Shown here piece after piece: positions 8,240-16,599 of a stretch of 64,000 nt of DNA. The translations under genes and the position numbers were made by a program. This DNA is from Marinobacter salsuginis (GTDB taxonomy: Bacteria; Pseudomonadota; Gammaproteobacteria; Pseudomonadales; Oleiphilaceae). The stretch lies in NCBI RefSeq assembly GCF_009617755.1, contig NZ_BGZH01000001.1, positions 1,302,001 through 1,366,000 on the forward strand, read 5' to 3'. Below the pieces are notes generated by a model. That model had not been told where the DNA came from, searched no databases, and worked only from the letters and a program-made list of their open reading frames with translations. How positions within the stretch are numbered: position 1 is the stretch's first letter; every line of letters begins with the position of its first letter.

Positions 8240-8998
8240 ATGGCAATCTCCCAGGAAATCTCATACCGGCTTGAGCGCCTCATACTCGATGGTGGGCTGG
8301 CTCCCGAGCAGAAGATACCGTCCGAACGACAATTGGCAACGCGTCTGGGTGTGTCTCGCGCGGTCATTCGGGAGGCCTTGCACGAGCTTCAGGGTCGCGG
8401 TGTGATCGAAACCCGCCACGGCAAGGGCTCGTTTGTTGCGAGCATGGTTCCCGGAGCAGACGAGCTGGGGGAACAAAGCCCGCTGATGCATCTTTTCGAG
8501 GGGCACCCTCGAACACTGTTCGATCTCCTGGAAGTACGGGAGCAGTTGGAAGGTCAGGCCGCTTACCTCGCCGCACAACGGGCGACCCGGCTTGATCGCC
8601 ATCGCATCACCAAGGCCTTCCGCGCCCTGGAAGACACGGACCCCCTCAGCAATGCCCGGCTCGACCACGGGTTTCACCTGGCGATTGTTGAGGCCTCCCA
8701 CAATCCGGTTCTGGTGCATGTACTCAATAGCCTGAAAAACATGATGCTGTTGACCGTCCAGGCATCGGTTGCCAACCTGAATCCAAGAGAAGAAATGCGC
8801 AAGAAAATCGTCCGCCAGCACCGGCAGCTCTATGAAGCCGTCATTGCCGGAAAAGCGGCCACAGCTCAGAAGGCGGCCACAGCTCATGTCCGCTTCGTGA
8901 GCGAAGCTATGCGCGACATGGAAAAGGATGGCGGCACCCTCATCCGCCTACCAGTCAACCAGGAAGCGGCTAATGAATATTCCCGGGCCGGCACCTGA
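8240..8998 (+). CDS. glcC: GlcC-like transcriptional regulator (GntR family, FadR subfamily)
   Basis: 252 residues. A winged-helix GntR domain occupies about residues 1-70 (KIPSERQLATRLGVSRAVIR, then GRGVIETRHGKGSFVASM). It is followed by an FCD ligand-binding domain beginning SPLMHLFEGHPRTLFDLLEV with the metal-ligand region LDHGFHLAIVEASHNPVLVH. These stretches closely follow E. coli GlcC, the glycolate-responsive activator of the glc operon, as I remember that sequence. Divergence from the TRAP-glcDEF operon and two palindromic operators in the gap support control of that operon and of itself. LldR (lactate) is the nearest alternative. Confidence 0.9.
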   Translation: MAISQEISYRLERLILDGGLAPEQKIPSERQLATRLGVSRAVIREALHELQGRGVIETRHGKGSFVASMVPGADELGEQSPLMHLFEGHPRTLFDLLEVREQLEGQAAYLAAQRATRLDRHRITKAFRALEDTDPLSNARLDHGFHLAIVEASHNPVLVHVLNSLKNMMLLTVQASVANLNPREEMRKKIVRQHRQLYEAVIAGKAATAQKAATAHVRFVSEAMRDMEKDGGTLIRLPVNQEAANEYSRAGT

Positions 8999-9153
8999 GC
9001 ATGGCAAAAAGCTTGCATTGAACAATCATTCGACCACAATGTCATGCAGCGAACGGTAGTGAAATTCGGTAAAACGCTCCCTTTAAGGGATTGATTTCCG
9101 CATCCACAGTCCGTAAAACATGCGCCTTTGAATTACAGCCCCAGGAGTCACCC

Positions 9154-9924
9154 ATGGCGGACCAAGCGCCTTTGATCTGCAGGGACATTCACAAGACCTT
9201 TGACCAGCTTGAAGTGCTCAAAGGTATTTCACTGGAGACCCGCAAAGGCGATGTGGTTTCCCTGATCGGCAGCTCCGGCTCCGGCAAGAGTACCTTCCTG
9301 CGTTGCATCAACCTGCTGGAAACACCCACCTCCGGCGACATTATCGTGCACGGCGACCCAATAAGGTTCACAACCAACCGTAAGGGCGAACGTATCCCGG
9401 CGGATAATAAACAGGTTGAACTGATCCGTGCCAAGCTCTCCATGGTGTTTCAGAGCTTCAATCTCTGGTCCCACATGACCGTGCTGGAGAACATTATTGA
9501 AGCGCCGATTCACGTGCTCAAGGTTCCCAAGAAAGAAGCCATAGAGCGTGCCGAAGCCTACCTGAACAAGGTGGGCATCTACGAACGCAAGGACTACTAC
9601 CCGGCCCAGATGTCCGGTGGCCAGCAGCAACGTGCAGCCATTGCCCGCGCCCTGGCCATGGAACCGGAAGTCATGCTGTTTGACGAACCCACCTCGGCTC
9701 TGGACCCGGAGCTGGTCGGTGAGGTACTGAAGGTTATGCAAAGCCTGGCCGAGGAAGGCCGAACCATGATCGTGGTCACCCACGAGATGGCATTCGCAAG
9801 GGATGTGTCGAGTCAGGTCCTGTTTTTGCATCAGGGCGTGATCGAGGAACAGGGTACCCCCGAGAAAGTGTTTGATCACCCGGATTCGGAACGCATGAAA
9901 CAGTTCCTGACTCCCAACTTCTGA
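9154..9924 (+). CDS. aotP: basic amino acid ABC transporter ATP-binding protein (AotP/HisP-like)
   Basis: 256 residues from the ATG at 9154, chosen because CCAGGAG lies eight bases upstream and the family starts here; an upstream start would add 21 unlikely residues. ABC motifs are intact: Walker [11 protein letters not shown]-loop at [13 protein letters not shown], signature [15 protein letters not shown], Walker [16 protein letters not shown], and switch His in VVTHEMAFA. The insertion after strand 3 ([18 protein letters not shown]) is typical of HisP/AotP-type arginine, ornithine and histidine importers. It leads the cluster ATPase, binding protein, permease, permease, astE, pointing to arginine/ornithine uptake for the succinyltransferase pathway. 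Confidence 0.9.
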   Translation: MADQAPLICRDIHKTFDQLEVLKGISLETRKGDVVSLIGSSGSGKSTFLRCINLLETPTSGDIIVHGDPIRFTTNRKGERIPADNKQVELIRAKLSMVFQSFNLWSHMTVLENIIEAPIHVLKVPKKEAIERAEAYLNKVGIYERKDYYPAQMSGGQQQRAAIARALAMEPEVMLFDEPTSALDPELVGEVLKVMQSLAEEGRTMIVVTHEMAFARDVSSQVLFLHQGVIEEQGTPEKVFDHPDSERMKQFLTPNF

Positions 9925-10024
9925 CACTCGGTGCTATCTTGAACCGGTGAAGAAATAAAATGTTGGAACCAAAAACTTCCATCAAAAATAAAGCCCAAAA
10001 GGCAAACCACTGGAGAAGTGACAC

Positions 10025-10777
10025 ATGAAGAAAATGATTTTTGCAGCAAGCTGCGCCCTCGCCCTGATTGCTGGTAGCGCACAAGCCCAGGAGCGGGATC
10101 TCCGCATCGCATTCGACGTGCCCTACGCACCGTTTGAATACAAAGATGAGAACGGAAACCTGACCGGCTTTGAAGTAGAGCTGGCTGAAGCCATGTGCGA
10201 GGAAATGAATGCCAACTGCGAATTCGTAATTCAGGCGTGGGACGGAATGATTCCGGGCCTGCTGGCACGTAAATTCGATCTGATCATGTCTTCCATGTCC
10301 ATTACGCCGGAGCGCGCAGAGCGGGTTCTGTTCTCCGAGCCGTACTACAACACCCCGGGCGGCTGGTTCGGACCTGAGAGCTTCAACACTGACGTCACTG
10401 ACATGAGCGCGATGGAAGGCAAGACCGTTGGTGTTCAGCGTGGCACCACCATGGACACCTACGTCACAGAAAACATGGGCGGCGTTGTTACCATCAAACG
10501 CTACACCACTGCTGATGACATGGTTCTGGACCTGGAAGGTCAGCGTCTGGATGTCGTGTTCGTAGACTACCCGGTGGGTGAAGAAACCGTGCTCTCCAAA
10601 GACGGCTTCAAGGAAGTCGGTGAGCCGGTCAAGCTGGGTCAAGGCGTGGGTGTTGCCATGCGCCAGCGCGACACCGATCTTGCAGACGAAGTAAACGCTG
10701 CCCTTCGCACCCTGAAGGAAGATGGCACCTACGACACCATCATGCAGAAGTACTTCGCTTACGACATCAAGATGTAA
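10025..10777 (+). CDS. aotJ: periplasmic arginine/ornithine-type amino acid binding protein
   Basis: 250 residues with a Sec signal peptide (MKKMIFAASCALALIAGSAQAQ) and a strong GGAGAAG ribosome-binding site. The mature domain is a family 3 solute-binding protein: DLRIAFDVPYAPFEYKDENG, LTGFEVELAEAMCEEM, then WDGMIPGLLARKFDLIMSSM with the arginine and aspartate contacts for the alpha-amino acid. It resembles AotJ/ArgT/HisJ and should deliver arginine or ornithine to the permeases downstream. It is separated from them by a 10-bp hairpin (10787-10810) that may lower downstream expression relative to this receptor. Confidence 0.9.
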   Translation: MKKMIFAASCALALIAGSAQAQERDLRIAFDVPYAPFEYKDENGNLTGFEVELAEAMCEEMNANCEFVIQAWDGMIPGLLARKFDLIMSSMSITPERAERVLFSEPYYNTPGGWFGPESFNTDVTDMSAMEGKTVGVQRGTTMDTYVTENMGGVVTIKRYTTADDMVLDLEGQRLDVVFVDYPVGEETVLSKDGFKEVGEPVKLGQGVGVAMRQRDTDLADEVNAALRTLKEDGTYDTIMQKYFAYDIKM

Positions 10778-10786
10778 ATCTGCCGA

Positions 10787-10810
10787 GGGGTGGCCCATCA
10801 GGGCCGCCCC
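10787..10810 (+). promoter_or_regulatory. intercistronic hairpin after the binding-protein gene
   Basis: GGGGTGGCCC and GGGCCGCCCC form a ten-pair stem (one G-U pair) with loop ATCA, nine bases after the binding-protein stop. No U-run follows, so it is not a standard terminator. Such hairpins commonly protect the upstream mRNA end, giving more receptor than permease. Confidence 0.7.
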
Positions 10811-10828
10811 TGCTTACCGGACACTCCC

Positions 10829-11533
10829 ATGCTCGATCTGAAAGGCTATGGCCCGGCCCTGTTGGAAGGGGCAGTAGTCACCATTGAACTGGCCTTCCTG
10901 TCTCTTGCTCTCTCGGTTGCCCTGGGACTCATTGGCGCGTCTGCCAAATTGTCGCAAAGCCGGGTAGCCAAAGGTATCGCAACCACCTACACCACCCTGA
11001 TTCGTGGCGTGCCAGACCTTGTGATGATGCTGCTGTTCTATTATGGCGGCCAGGTTGCAGTGAATATGCTCTCGGATTACCTCTGGGCAGTTTACGAAAT
11101 CGACTTTTTCTTTCAGTTCGACCCGTTCATCTCCGGCGTTGTAACGATCGGGCTGATCTTTGGCGCCTACATGACCGAAACCTTCCGGGGTGCCTTCCTG
11201 GCGGTTGAAAAGGGCCAGATTGAAGCGGCACGGGCCTACGGCTTTACCCGGCTTCATACCTTTCGCAGAATCATGCTGCCGCAAATGCTGCGCCATGCCC
11301 TGCCCGGCCTGGGTAACAACTGGCAGGTTCTGCTGAAGACGACCGCCCTGGTTTCAATTATCGGACTCACTGATATGGTTCGTGTGGCCGAGGAAGCTGC
11401 CAAGGCGGAGCGCATGCCGTTCCACTTCTTTATTCCAGTAGCGGCAGTGTATCTGGCCCTGACGGCGGGATCGGAATTGTTCATCAAGTGGCTCGACAAG
11501 CGGGCCAATGTCGGCGTGGTTCAGGGGAGTTAA
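10829..11533 (+). CDS. aotQ: basic amino acid ABC transporter permease (AotQ/HisQ-like)
   Basis: 234 residues from the ATG at 10829 (MLDLKGYGPALLEGAVVTIE), where the family normally begins; an earlier ATG at 10790 lies inside the intercistronic hairpin and would add 13 atypical residues. It is a five-span inner-membrane permease with the polar-amino-acid family features LIRGVPDLVMMLLFYYGGQV and the EAA loop (EAARAYGFTRLHTFRRIMLP) that contacts the ATPase. It pairs with the next permease four bases downstream to form the heterodimeric channel. Substrate is inferred from the cluster as arginine/ornithine. Confidence 0.9.
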   Translation: MLDLKGYGPALLEGAVVTIELAFLSLALSVALGLIGASAKLSQSRVAKGIATTYTTLIRGVPDLVMMLLFYYGGQVAVNMLSDYLWAVYEIDFFFQFDPFISGVVTIGLIFGAYMTETFRGAFLAVEKGQIEAARAYGFTRLHTFRRIMLPQMLRHALPGLGNNWQVLLKTTALVSIIGLTDMVRVAEEAAKAERMPFHFFIPVAAVYLALTAGSELFIKWLDKRANVGVVQGS

Positions 11534-11536
11534 CAG

Positions 11537-12259
11537 ATGCCTGATTTCATTGCCGAGTGGCTGAACCAGAACGAAATCTTTACCGCCATGACCCTCATGG
11601 AGTACTGGGATGGCATGGTCACGACCGTGCATCTGGTGTTCCTGTCCCTGGTCATCGGTTTGTTGGTGGCGGTTCCGCTGGCCATCCTGCGGACGGTTCG
11701 CAATCCGTTCGTGTCCGGTCCGGTCTGGCTTTACACCTATCTGTTCCGCGGTACGCCGTTGCTGATCCAGCTTTACATCATCTATTACGGCATTGCGCAG
11801 ATTCCCGGCATCCAGGAGACCTTCTGGTGGGAGATTTTCCGGGAGCCTTTCTACCCGGCCCTTCTGGCGTTCACCCTGAACACGGCGGCTTATACCACGG
11901 AGATCATCCGGGGCGCGATTGTGTCCACGCCCAATGGCGAGATTGAAGCGGCCAAGGCCTATGGCATGAACTGGTTTATGCGGATGCGGCGGATTGTGTT
12001 GCCGAGTGCAGCGCGACGGGCGGTGCAGGCCTATTCCAACGAGGTGATCTTCATGCTGCATGCCAGTGCGATTGCCAGTGTGGTAACCATCGTGGATCTG
12101 ACCGGGGCGGCCCGTAACATTTACTCCCGGTTCTATGCGCCGTTTGATGCGTTTATCTTTGTGGCGCTTTGCTATATGGCGCTTACGTTTATTCTGGTGT
12201 TCGCTTTCCGCAAACTGGAAAACCATCTGCTGAAGCATCAGCGGCCGGTTAGCGGCTAA
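11537..12259 (+). CDS. aotM: basic amino acid ABC transporter permease (AotM/HisM-like)
   Basis: 240 residues, hydrophobic with about five membrane spans. It has the HisM-type motifs TYLFRGTPLLIQLYIIYYG and the EAA loop IEAAKAYGMNWFMRMRRIVL. It starts three bases after the preceding permease stop and is the second channel subunit of the arginine/ornithine-type importer. In Pseudomonas the corresponding order is aotJ-Q-M-O-P-argR; here the ATPase gene is first and no argR follows. Confidence 0.9.
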   Translation: MPDFIAEWLNQNEIFTAMTLMEYWDGMVTTVHLVFLSLVIGLLVAVPLAILRTVRNPFVSGPVWLYTYLFRGTPLLIQLYIIYYGIAQIPGIQETFWWEIFREPFYPALLAFTLNTAAYTTEIIRGAIVSTPNGEIEAAKAYGMNWFMRMRRIVLPSAARRAVQAYSNEVIFMLHASAIASVVTIVDLTGAARNIYSRFYAPFDAFIFVALCYMALTFILVFAFRKLENHLLKHQRPVSG

Positions 12260-12286
12260 GTCTGCAAAAATCATACTTCAGTGTCC

Positions 12287-12478
12287 GGGCAGGCAGGGTA
12301 TTGCCTCCCGGGAACCGCTACGAGCACCCGCACGCGGGTCCAGTCAGCAATCACAGATTGCTGCCGTTCGGCTGTCGCATGAAGCTTTGCTTCATAAGCG
12401 CTCGGCCTCACCCATGTGCGCTTGACTGAAGCCATCCATGGCTTCAGACATTCCCGGGAGGCAATACCCTGCCCGCCC
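12287..12478 (-). repeat. palindromic multi-hairpin element, copy 1 (long form, inverted orientation)
   Basis: Two 28-base arms (12287-12314 and 12451-12478) are inverted repeats with one mismatch and enclose 136 bases. Read on the minus strand the interior starts with the perfect hairpin CTGAAGCCATGGATGGCTTC, continues TCAAGCGCACATGG and ends GTGCTCGTAGCGG, the same landmarks as the copies at 27771-27882 and 48823-48916. Between these landmarks lie extra small hairpins (ATGAAGC-AAA-GCTTCAT, CAGCAAT-CTGTG-ATTGCTG, ACCCGC-GT-GCGGGT). The element fills the gap between aotM and astE and ends 22 bases before the astE start. Confidence 0.75.
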
Positions 12479-12500
12479 CCAGACCTGGTTCGGGGATCCT

Positions 12501-13556
12501 ATGTCAGCAAAACACGATCTGTTTGGAACGCATTCAGACTGGCTCTCCCAGACGCTCGACAACGCCAATGCCTCACTCCCGGAAACAAAGACTTTCCTCC
12601 CCGATGGCACCCGTATCAGCCGCAAGGCTGTTGGCGTTCTGGACATTGCACCACCCGCTGACCGCAACAACCCGAATGCCGAAGCGATCATTGTTTCAGC
12701 CGGTGTTCATGGCAATGAAACGGCGCCGATTGAGGTTCTGAACGGGCTGGTTTCCGAGCTGGTCGAGGGCGAGTGGGAACTTGCCTGTCCGGTATTGCTG
12801 ATTCTTGGGAACCCACCCGCGATGGTCGCTGGGAAGCGGTTTCTGGAGGTGAACCTTAACCGGCTGTTTGATGGTGCCCACGGGCGGAGCGAGTATCAGG
12901 GGCTGGCCGAGGCTGCGCGGGCGCAGGAGCTTGAGGAGGCGTGCCGGCAGTTTGCGATGGCGAATCCACAGGCGCTTTATCACTATGATCTGCACACGGC
13001 GATTCGACCTTCTCACCGTGAGCGGTTTGCCTTGTATCCGTATGTTGAGGGGCGGACCGTTCCGTCAGAGCAGTGCGAATTTCTGTTGGAGGCGGAGGTG
13101 GAGACGCTTTTGCTGCAGCACAAAGCGGGTACGACGTTTTCGTCGTTTTCGTCGTCGCTGCTGAAGGCCGAGAGTTTTACCGTGGAGCTGGGTAAGGTTC
13201 GGCCGTTCGGGCAGAATGATCTGGGGCGTTTTTCAGGTATCCGGGATGCCTTGCGACGGCGGTTCCGGGGGCTACCCTCATCTGCCCCACAGCCGCCGTT
13301 TGATCACCTGACGGTATTCGAGGTGGTGCATGAGATTCTGAATACCGGGAAGAATTTCCGGTTTCATATTCCGGACGATGTGGCCAATTTCACCGACTAC
13401 CCGCCGGGCACGGTGGTCTGGGAGGATGACGAGACCAGCTATCGGGTTGGGCATTCGCCGGAGGCGATTGTGTTTCCAAATCCGGAGGTGCCGGTCGGCC
13501 ATCGAGTCGGGCTGTTGATCCGGCCAAAAACGGGGTCAGGTGAGAGCTTCAGCTGA
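12501..13556 (+). CDS. astE: succinylglutamate desuccinylase AstE
   Basis: 351 residues from the ATG at 12501; an upstream ATG would begin inside the palindromic element and add 21 unrelated residues. AstE hydrolyses N-succinylglutamate to glutamate and succinate, the last step of the arginine succinyltransferase pathway. The zinc-carboxypeptidase-like site is visible as SAGVHGNETAPIE (His and Glu ligands) and HYDLHTAIR (His ligand), plus VELGKVRPFGQNDL near the catalytic glutamate. It is located with the transporter genes, about 5 kb from the other ast genes and on the opposite strand. Its stop codon falls within a GGGGTCAG-type hairpin. Confidence 0.92.
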   Translation: MSAKHDLFGTHSDWLSQTLDNANASLPETKTFLPDGTRISRKAVGVLDIAPPADRNNPNAEAIIVSAGVHGNETAPIEVLNGLVSELVEGEWELACPVLLILGNPPAMVAGKRFLEVNLNRLFDGAHGRSEYQGLAEAARAQELEEACRQFAMANPQALYHYDLHTAIRPSHRERFALYPYVEGRTVPSEQCEFLLEAEVETLLLQHKAGTTFSSFSSSLLKAESFTVELGKVRPFGQNDLGRFSGIRDALRRRFRGLPSSAPQPPFDHLTVFEVVHEILNTGKNFRFHIPDDVANFTDYPPGTVVWEDDETSYRVGHSPEAIVFPNPEVPVGHRVGLLIRPKTGSGESFS

Positions 13557-13560
13557 CCCC
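13532..13560. repeat. GGGGTCAG-type hairpin, copy 2
   Basis: GGGGTCAG (13532-13539) pairs with CTGACCCC (13553-13560), with AAAAAC before and AGTTTCAG after, resembling the hairpin at 246-274. It sits between the convergent astE and RND genes and overlaps the astE stop codon, a position expected for a bidirectional terminator. Confidence 0.7.
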
Positions 13561-13572
13561 AGTTTCAGCGAC

Positions 13573-16500
13573 TCAGGCCGGGGCGTTTTCGGGTTCCGGC
13601 ACGCTGACTTTGATTAGCTGGGTACACACAGCCGGTATAACCAGCAATGTAAGCACTGTTGAGGCCAGCAGGCCGGAGATGATGGCCCAGGCCATGGGTG
13701 GCCAGAGTGTCGAACTGGAGAACGCCAGCGGCAGCAGGCCAGCTACCGTGGTTGCGGTGGTCAGCAGGATCGGTCGGGTGCGCTGCTCTACCGCGTTGCG
13801 CATGGCGTCGCGAATGTCACGTCCTTTCTCCAGTTCCCGGTCCATCACATCCAGCAGAACGATGGCGTTGTTCACCACGATCCCCACCAGGGCAATCACG
13901 CCCAGCAGAGACTGGAAGCCGAAGGGTGAGCCGGACAGCACAAGCCCCGGGAAGATACCGACGGTGGCCAGTGGCACCGTCAGCAGGATGATGCCGACCC
14001 GGCGGAAGGAGTTGAACTGCAGCAGCAGGAAAAACAGCAGCAGCAACATGCCAATAGGGGCTGCGGTGAGCAGAGCTGTGTTGGCTTCACCGGAGCCTTC
14101 GGCATCGCCGCCCATGGCCATGCGGGTGCCGGGCGGTAACGGATTTTTCTCAAGGCCGGCGTACAGGCCATCCAGGGCCTGGCTGAAGCTGTAGCCGGTT
14201 TCGAGGTTCGCGGTGACGGTGTTCATACGCACGCCATCCCGAAGGTATCGGGCCGCCGGTTCCCACGTAGTGTCCACGGTGGCCACGGCTGACAGGGGTA
14301 CGGCGTCGCCGCGGTCGTTGTAGATATTCACAGACAGCAATCGCGATAGTGACAGGGCCGTGCCCTCACGGGAACGCAGCACCAGGGGAATGGGGTCATC
14401 TTCCTGGCGATAGCGCTCGGCAACCACACCAAAGCTCTGGCCGTACAGGCTCTGGGCCACATCCGCTCGGGTAAGGCCATATCGGGCCGCGGTGGCGTCG
14501 TCCACGTTGATGGCAATGCTGGGTACGCCGATGTCCAGGTCGTGGCGGACGTCAACCGTACCCTCAACACCTCGCAGGATGCCGAAAATCTGTTCCACCG
14601 CTTCTATTCGCGAGCCGTCGTCAGCGTGGTAGACGCGGATTTCCACCGGGGCAGCTCTGGGGGGCCCCTGCCCGAGGATACCCACGGTGACATCCAGCTC
14701 CGGCATCTCGGCTTTCACGTGGGCGCGGATCCAGCGAATCATGCCGGTGGTGTCTTCCAGCGTCGGCGTGGTGACGACCAACCGGGCCCGGTTCGGTGCC
14801 TGGGGCGCGCGCTGCAGGTTGTAGTAAAAAGACGGTCCGGTGAAGCCCACGAACCGATGAATCTCAAGCGCATCCGGCTGTGAGCGGATCATTCGCTCCA
14901 GACCTTCGGTTGCCTCTGCCGTGCGAGCCTGGTCGGTGCCCTCGGGCATATAGACTTCAACAATCACCCGGGGACGATCGGCATTCGGGAAGAACTGCTG
15001 GGCCATAAAGGGGGTCATCGCAACACTGATAGCCACCAGGATGGCACCGGCGGCAATCAGTCGCCCGGGATAACGGGAAACCAGACTCCCCAGGAAGCGG
15101 GCGACGCCAATCAATCGGTCCTGGCCGGCCTTGCGCCGGGGTTTCAGGAATCGGGCCGCCAGCAGCGGAACGGCGGAAATAGCGAGCAGATAGCTGACGG
15201 ACAGTGTCAGCATGATCATCACCGGCACGCCGCGGGTGAAGTCAGCGGCACCGCCCTTGGCCAGAAGCAGGGGTGCGAAGGCCGCCAGCGTGGTGCCCGT
15301 CGAGGCTCCCAGCGGGCCAGCCAGTTCACTGACGGCTTTGCGCAGGGCATCCAGCCGGCGCATGCCCTCATCCAGATGCCCCTGGATGTTTTCGACAATC
15401 ACGATGGCGTTGTCGATGAGGATGCCCAGGGAGATTACCATGCCGATCACAGCTATCTGGTGCAGCACGCCGCCGCCAAGATCGTAGAGCCCGACACTGA
15501 TCAGGGCCACCATGGGCAGAATCGAGGCCACCAGCAGCCCCATCCGGATGCCCATGCCGGTGAAGACCACCGCCACGATAATCAGCACCGAGAGCACCAG
15601 GCTCCAGGCCAGGTTGTCGAGTCGTTCCTGTACTTTGTCTGGCTGGAAGAACATCTCGCGGATCTCGTAGGGTTCGAAATCTCCGCGAATCTGCTCCATG
15701 CGTTCACGCACCCGCTCACCGAAACGGATCGCATCGGTGGTGCCCTCTTCCATGATGATGGAGACCAGAACAACCCGCTCGCCGTCATACCAGGTTTCCG
15801 GCTGTCTCGGTTCCACGGGCCCGCGCCACACATCCGCCGCCGCAGCCAACGGTACCTGGGAGCCATCCGGAAGTTCGATGGGTGTAGCCCGGATGGCATC
15901 GATATCGGCAAACTCGCTGTTGGGAAGCACCGACAGGCGGCGGCCGTTCACCACGACGAAGCCACCGGGAATGGTCTGGTTTCGGCGTGCCAGCGTGTCC
16001 AGCACCCGCGCCGGGGATATGCCAAGGCGGTAGAGCGCGGCATCGTCCAGGGCCAGGGTAATCTGTTCGTCGGCATCGCCTTCCAGCTCAATCCGCGACA
16101 CACCGGGTAGATCCGAGAGATTCTGCTTCAGCCGCTCGGCAACATCGGACAATTCGGTGACCGAGGGTGAACCACCCACGGCCATGACAATGGCGGGAAT
16201 ATCGATCAGTCGATCGTCGAGCACCATCCGCCCCACATCATCCGGAAAGTCCTGCTTTGCACGCTCCATAGCCTGGCGCACCCGGTCCCACGCGGGGTCG
16301 GTGTCGTAGATATCGTCATTGAGGCGCAGACGAACGATGGCTACACCGGTACGGGCTGTGGATTGCGTATAATCCACCTCCTCCACCTGACGCAGCTCAT
16401 CCACCAGGGGTCGGAGTACCAGACGTTCGACAGCCTCGGCACTGGCTCCCGGATAATTAATGCTGATCAGGCCGGCACGGTATGGAAAAGACGGATCCTC

Positions 16501-16599
16501 CTGTCGCGGCATGGTGCTGTACGCAGCTATACCAAGCAGGCAGAGCATGGTCACAACCATGCCCAGCAGGCGCTGGCAATTCAGAAGCCGGCGGGTCAT
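13573..16599 (-). CDS. RND efflux pump inner-membrane permease (AcrB/HAE1-like)
   Basis: 1008 residues, within the usual 1000-1050 of hydrophobe/amphiphile RND pumps. Features include the N-terminal span, the porter domain (IAAYSTMPRQEDPSFPYRAG; INYPGASAEAVERLVLRPLV), the central membrane block with ISLGILIDNAIVIVENIQGH holding the proton-relay Asp-Asn region, and the C-terminal repeat GIVVNNAIVLLDVMDRELEK. It exports small toxic compounds using the proton gradient; the substrate cannot be read from sequence. Its start overlaps the adaptor stop by one base (TGATG), so the two are co-translated. No outer-membrane TolC-type gene is adjacent. Confidence 0.92.
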   Translation of the reverse strand: MTRRLLNCQRLLGMVVTMLCLLGIAAYSTMPRQEDPSFPYRAGLISINYPGASAEAVERLVLRPLVDELRQVEEVDYTQSTARTGVAIVRLRLNDDIYDTDPAWDRVRQAMERAKQDFPDDVGRMVLDDRLIDIPAIVMAVGGSPSVTELSDVAERLKQNLSDLPGVSRIELEGDADEQITLALDDAALYRLGISPARVLDTLARRNQTIPGGFVVVNGRRLSVLPNSEFADIDAIRATPIELPDGSQVPLAAAADVWRGPVEPRQPETWYDGERVVLVSIIMEEGTTDAIRFGERVRERMEQIRGDFEPYEIREMFFQPDKVQERLDNLAWSLVLSVLIIVAVVFTGMGIRMGLLVASILPMVALISVGLYDLGGGVLHQIAVIGMVISLGILIDNAIVIVENIQGHLDEGMRRLDALRKAVSELAGPLGASTGTTLAAFAPLLLAKGGAADFTRGVPVMIMLTLSVSYLLAISAVPLLAARFLKPRRKAGQDRLIGVARFLGSLVSRYPGRLIAAGAILVAISVAMTPFMAQQFFPNADRPRVIVEVYMPEGTDQARTAEATEGLERMIRSQPDALEIHRFVGFTGPSFYYNLQRAPQAPNRARLVVTTPTLEDTTGMIRWIRAHVKAEMPELDVTVGILGQGPPRAAPVEIRVYHADDGSRIEAVEQIFGILRGVEGTVDVRHDLDIGVPSIAINVDDATAARYGLTRADVAQSLYGQSFGVVAERYRQEDDPIPLVLRSREGTALSLSRLLSVNIYNDRGDAVPLSAVATVDTTWEPAARYLRDGVRMNTVTANLETGYSFSQALDGLYAGLEKNPLPPGTRMAMGGDAEGSGEANTALLTAAPIGMLLLLFFLLLQFNSFRRVGIILLTVPLATVGIFPGLVLSGSPFGFQSLLGVIALVGIVVNNAIVLLDVMDRELEKGRDIRDAMRNAVEQRTRPILLTTATTVAGLLPLAFSSSTLWPPMAWAIISGLLASTVLTLLVIPAVCTQLIKVSVPEPENAPA

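Noticed and set aside
12501..13556. AotO-like paralogue rather than AstE
   Set aside because: SAGVHGNETAPIE, LGNPP, DLHTAIR and VELGKVRPFGQNDL follow AstE closely, and no other astE is present in the window, so AstE is preferred.
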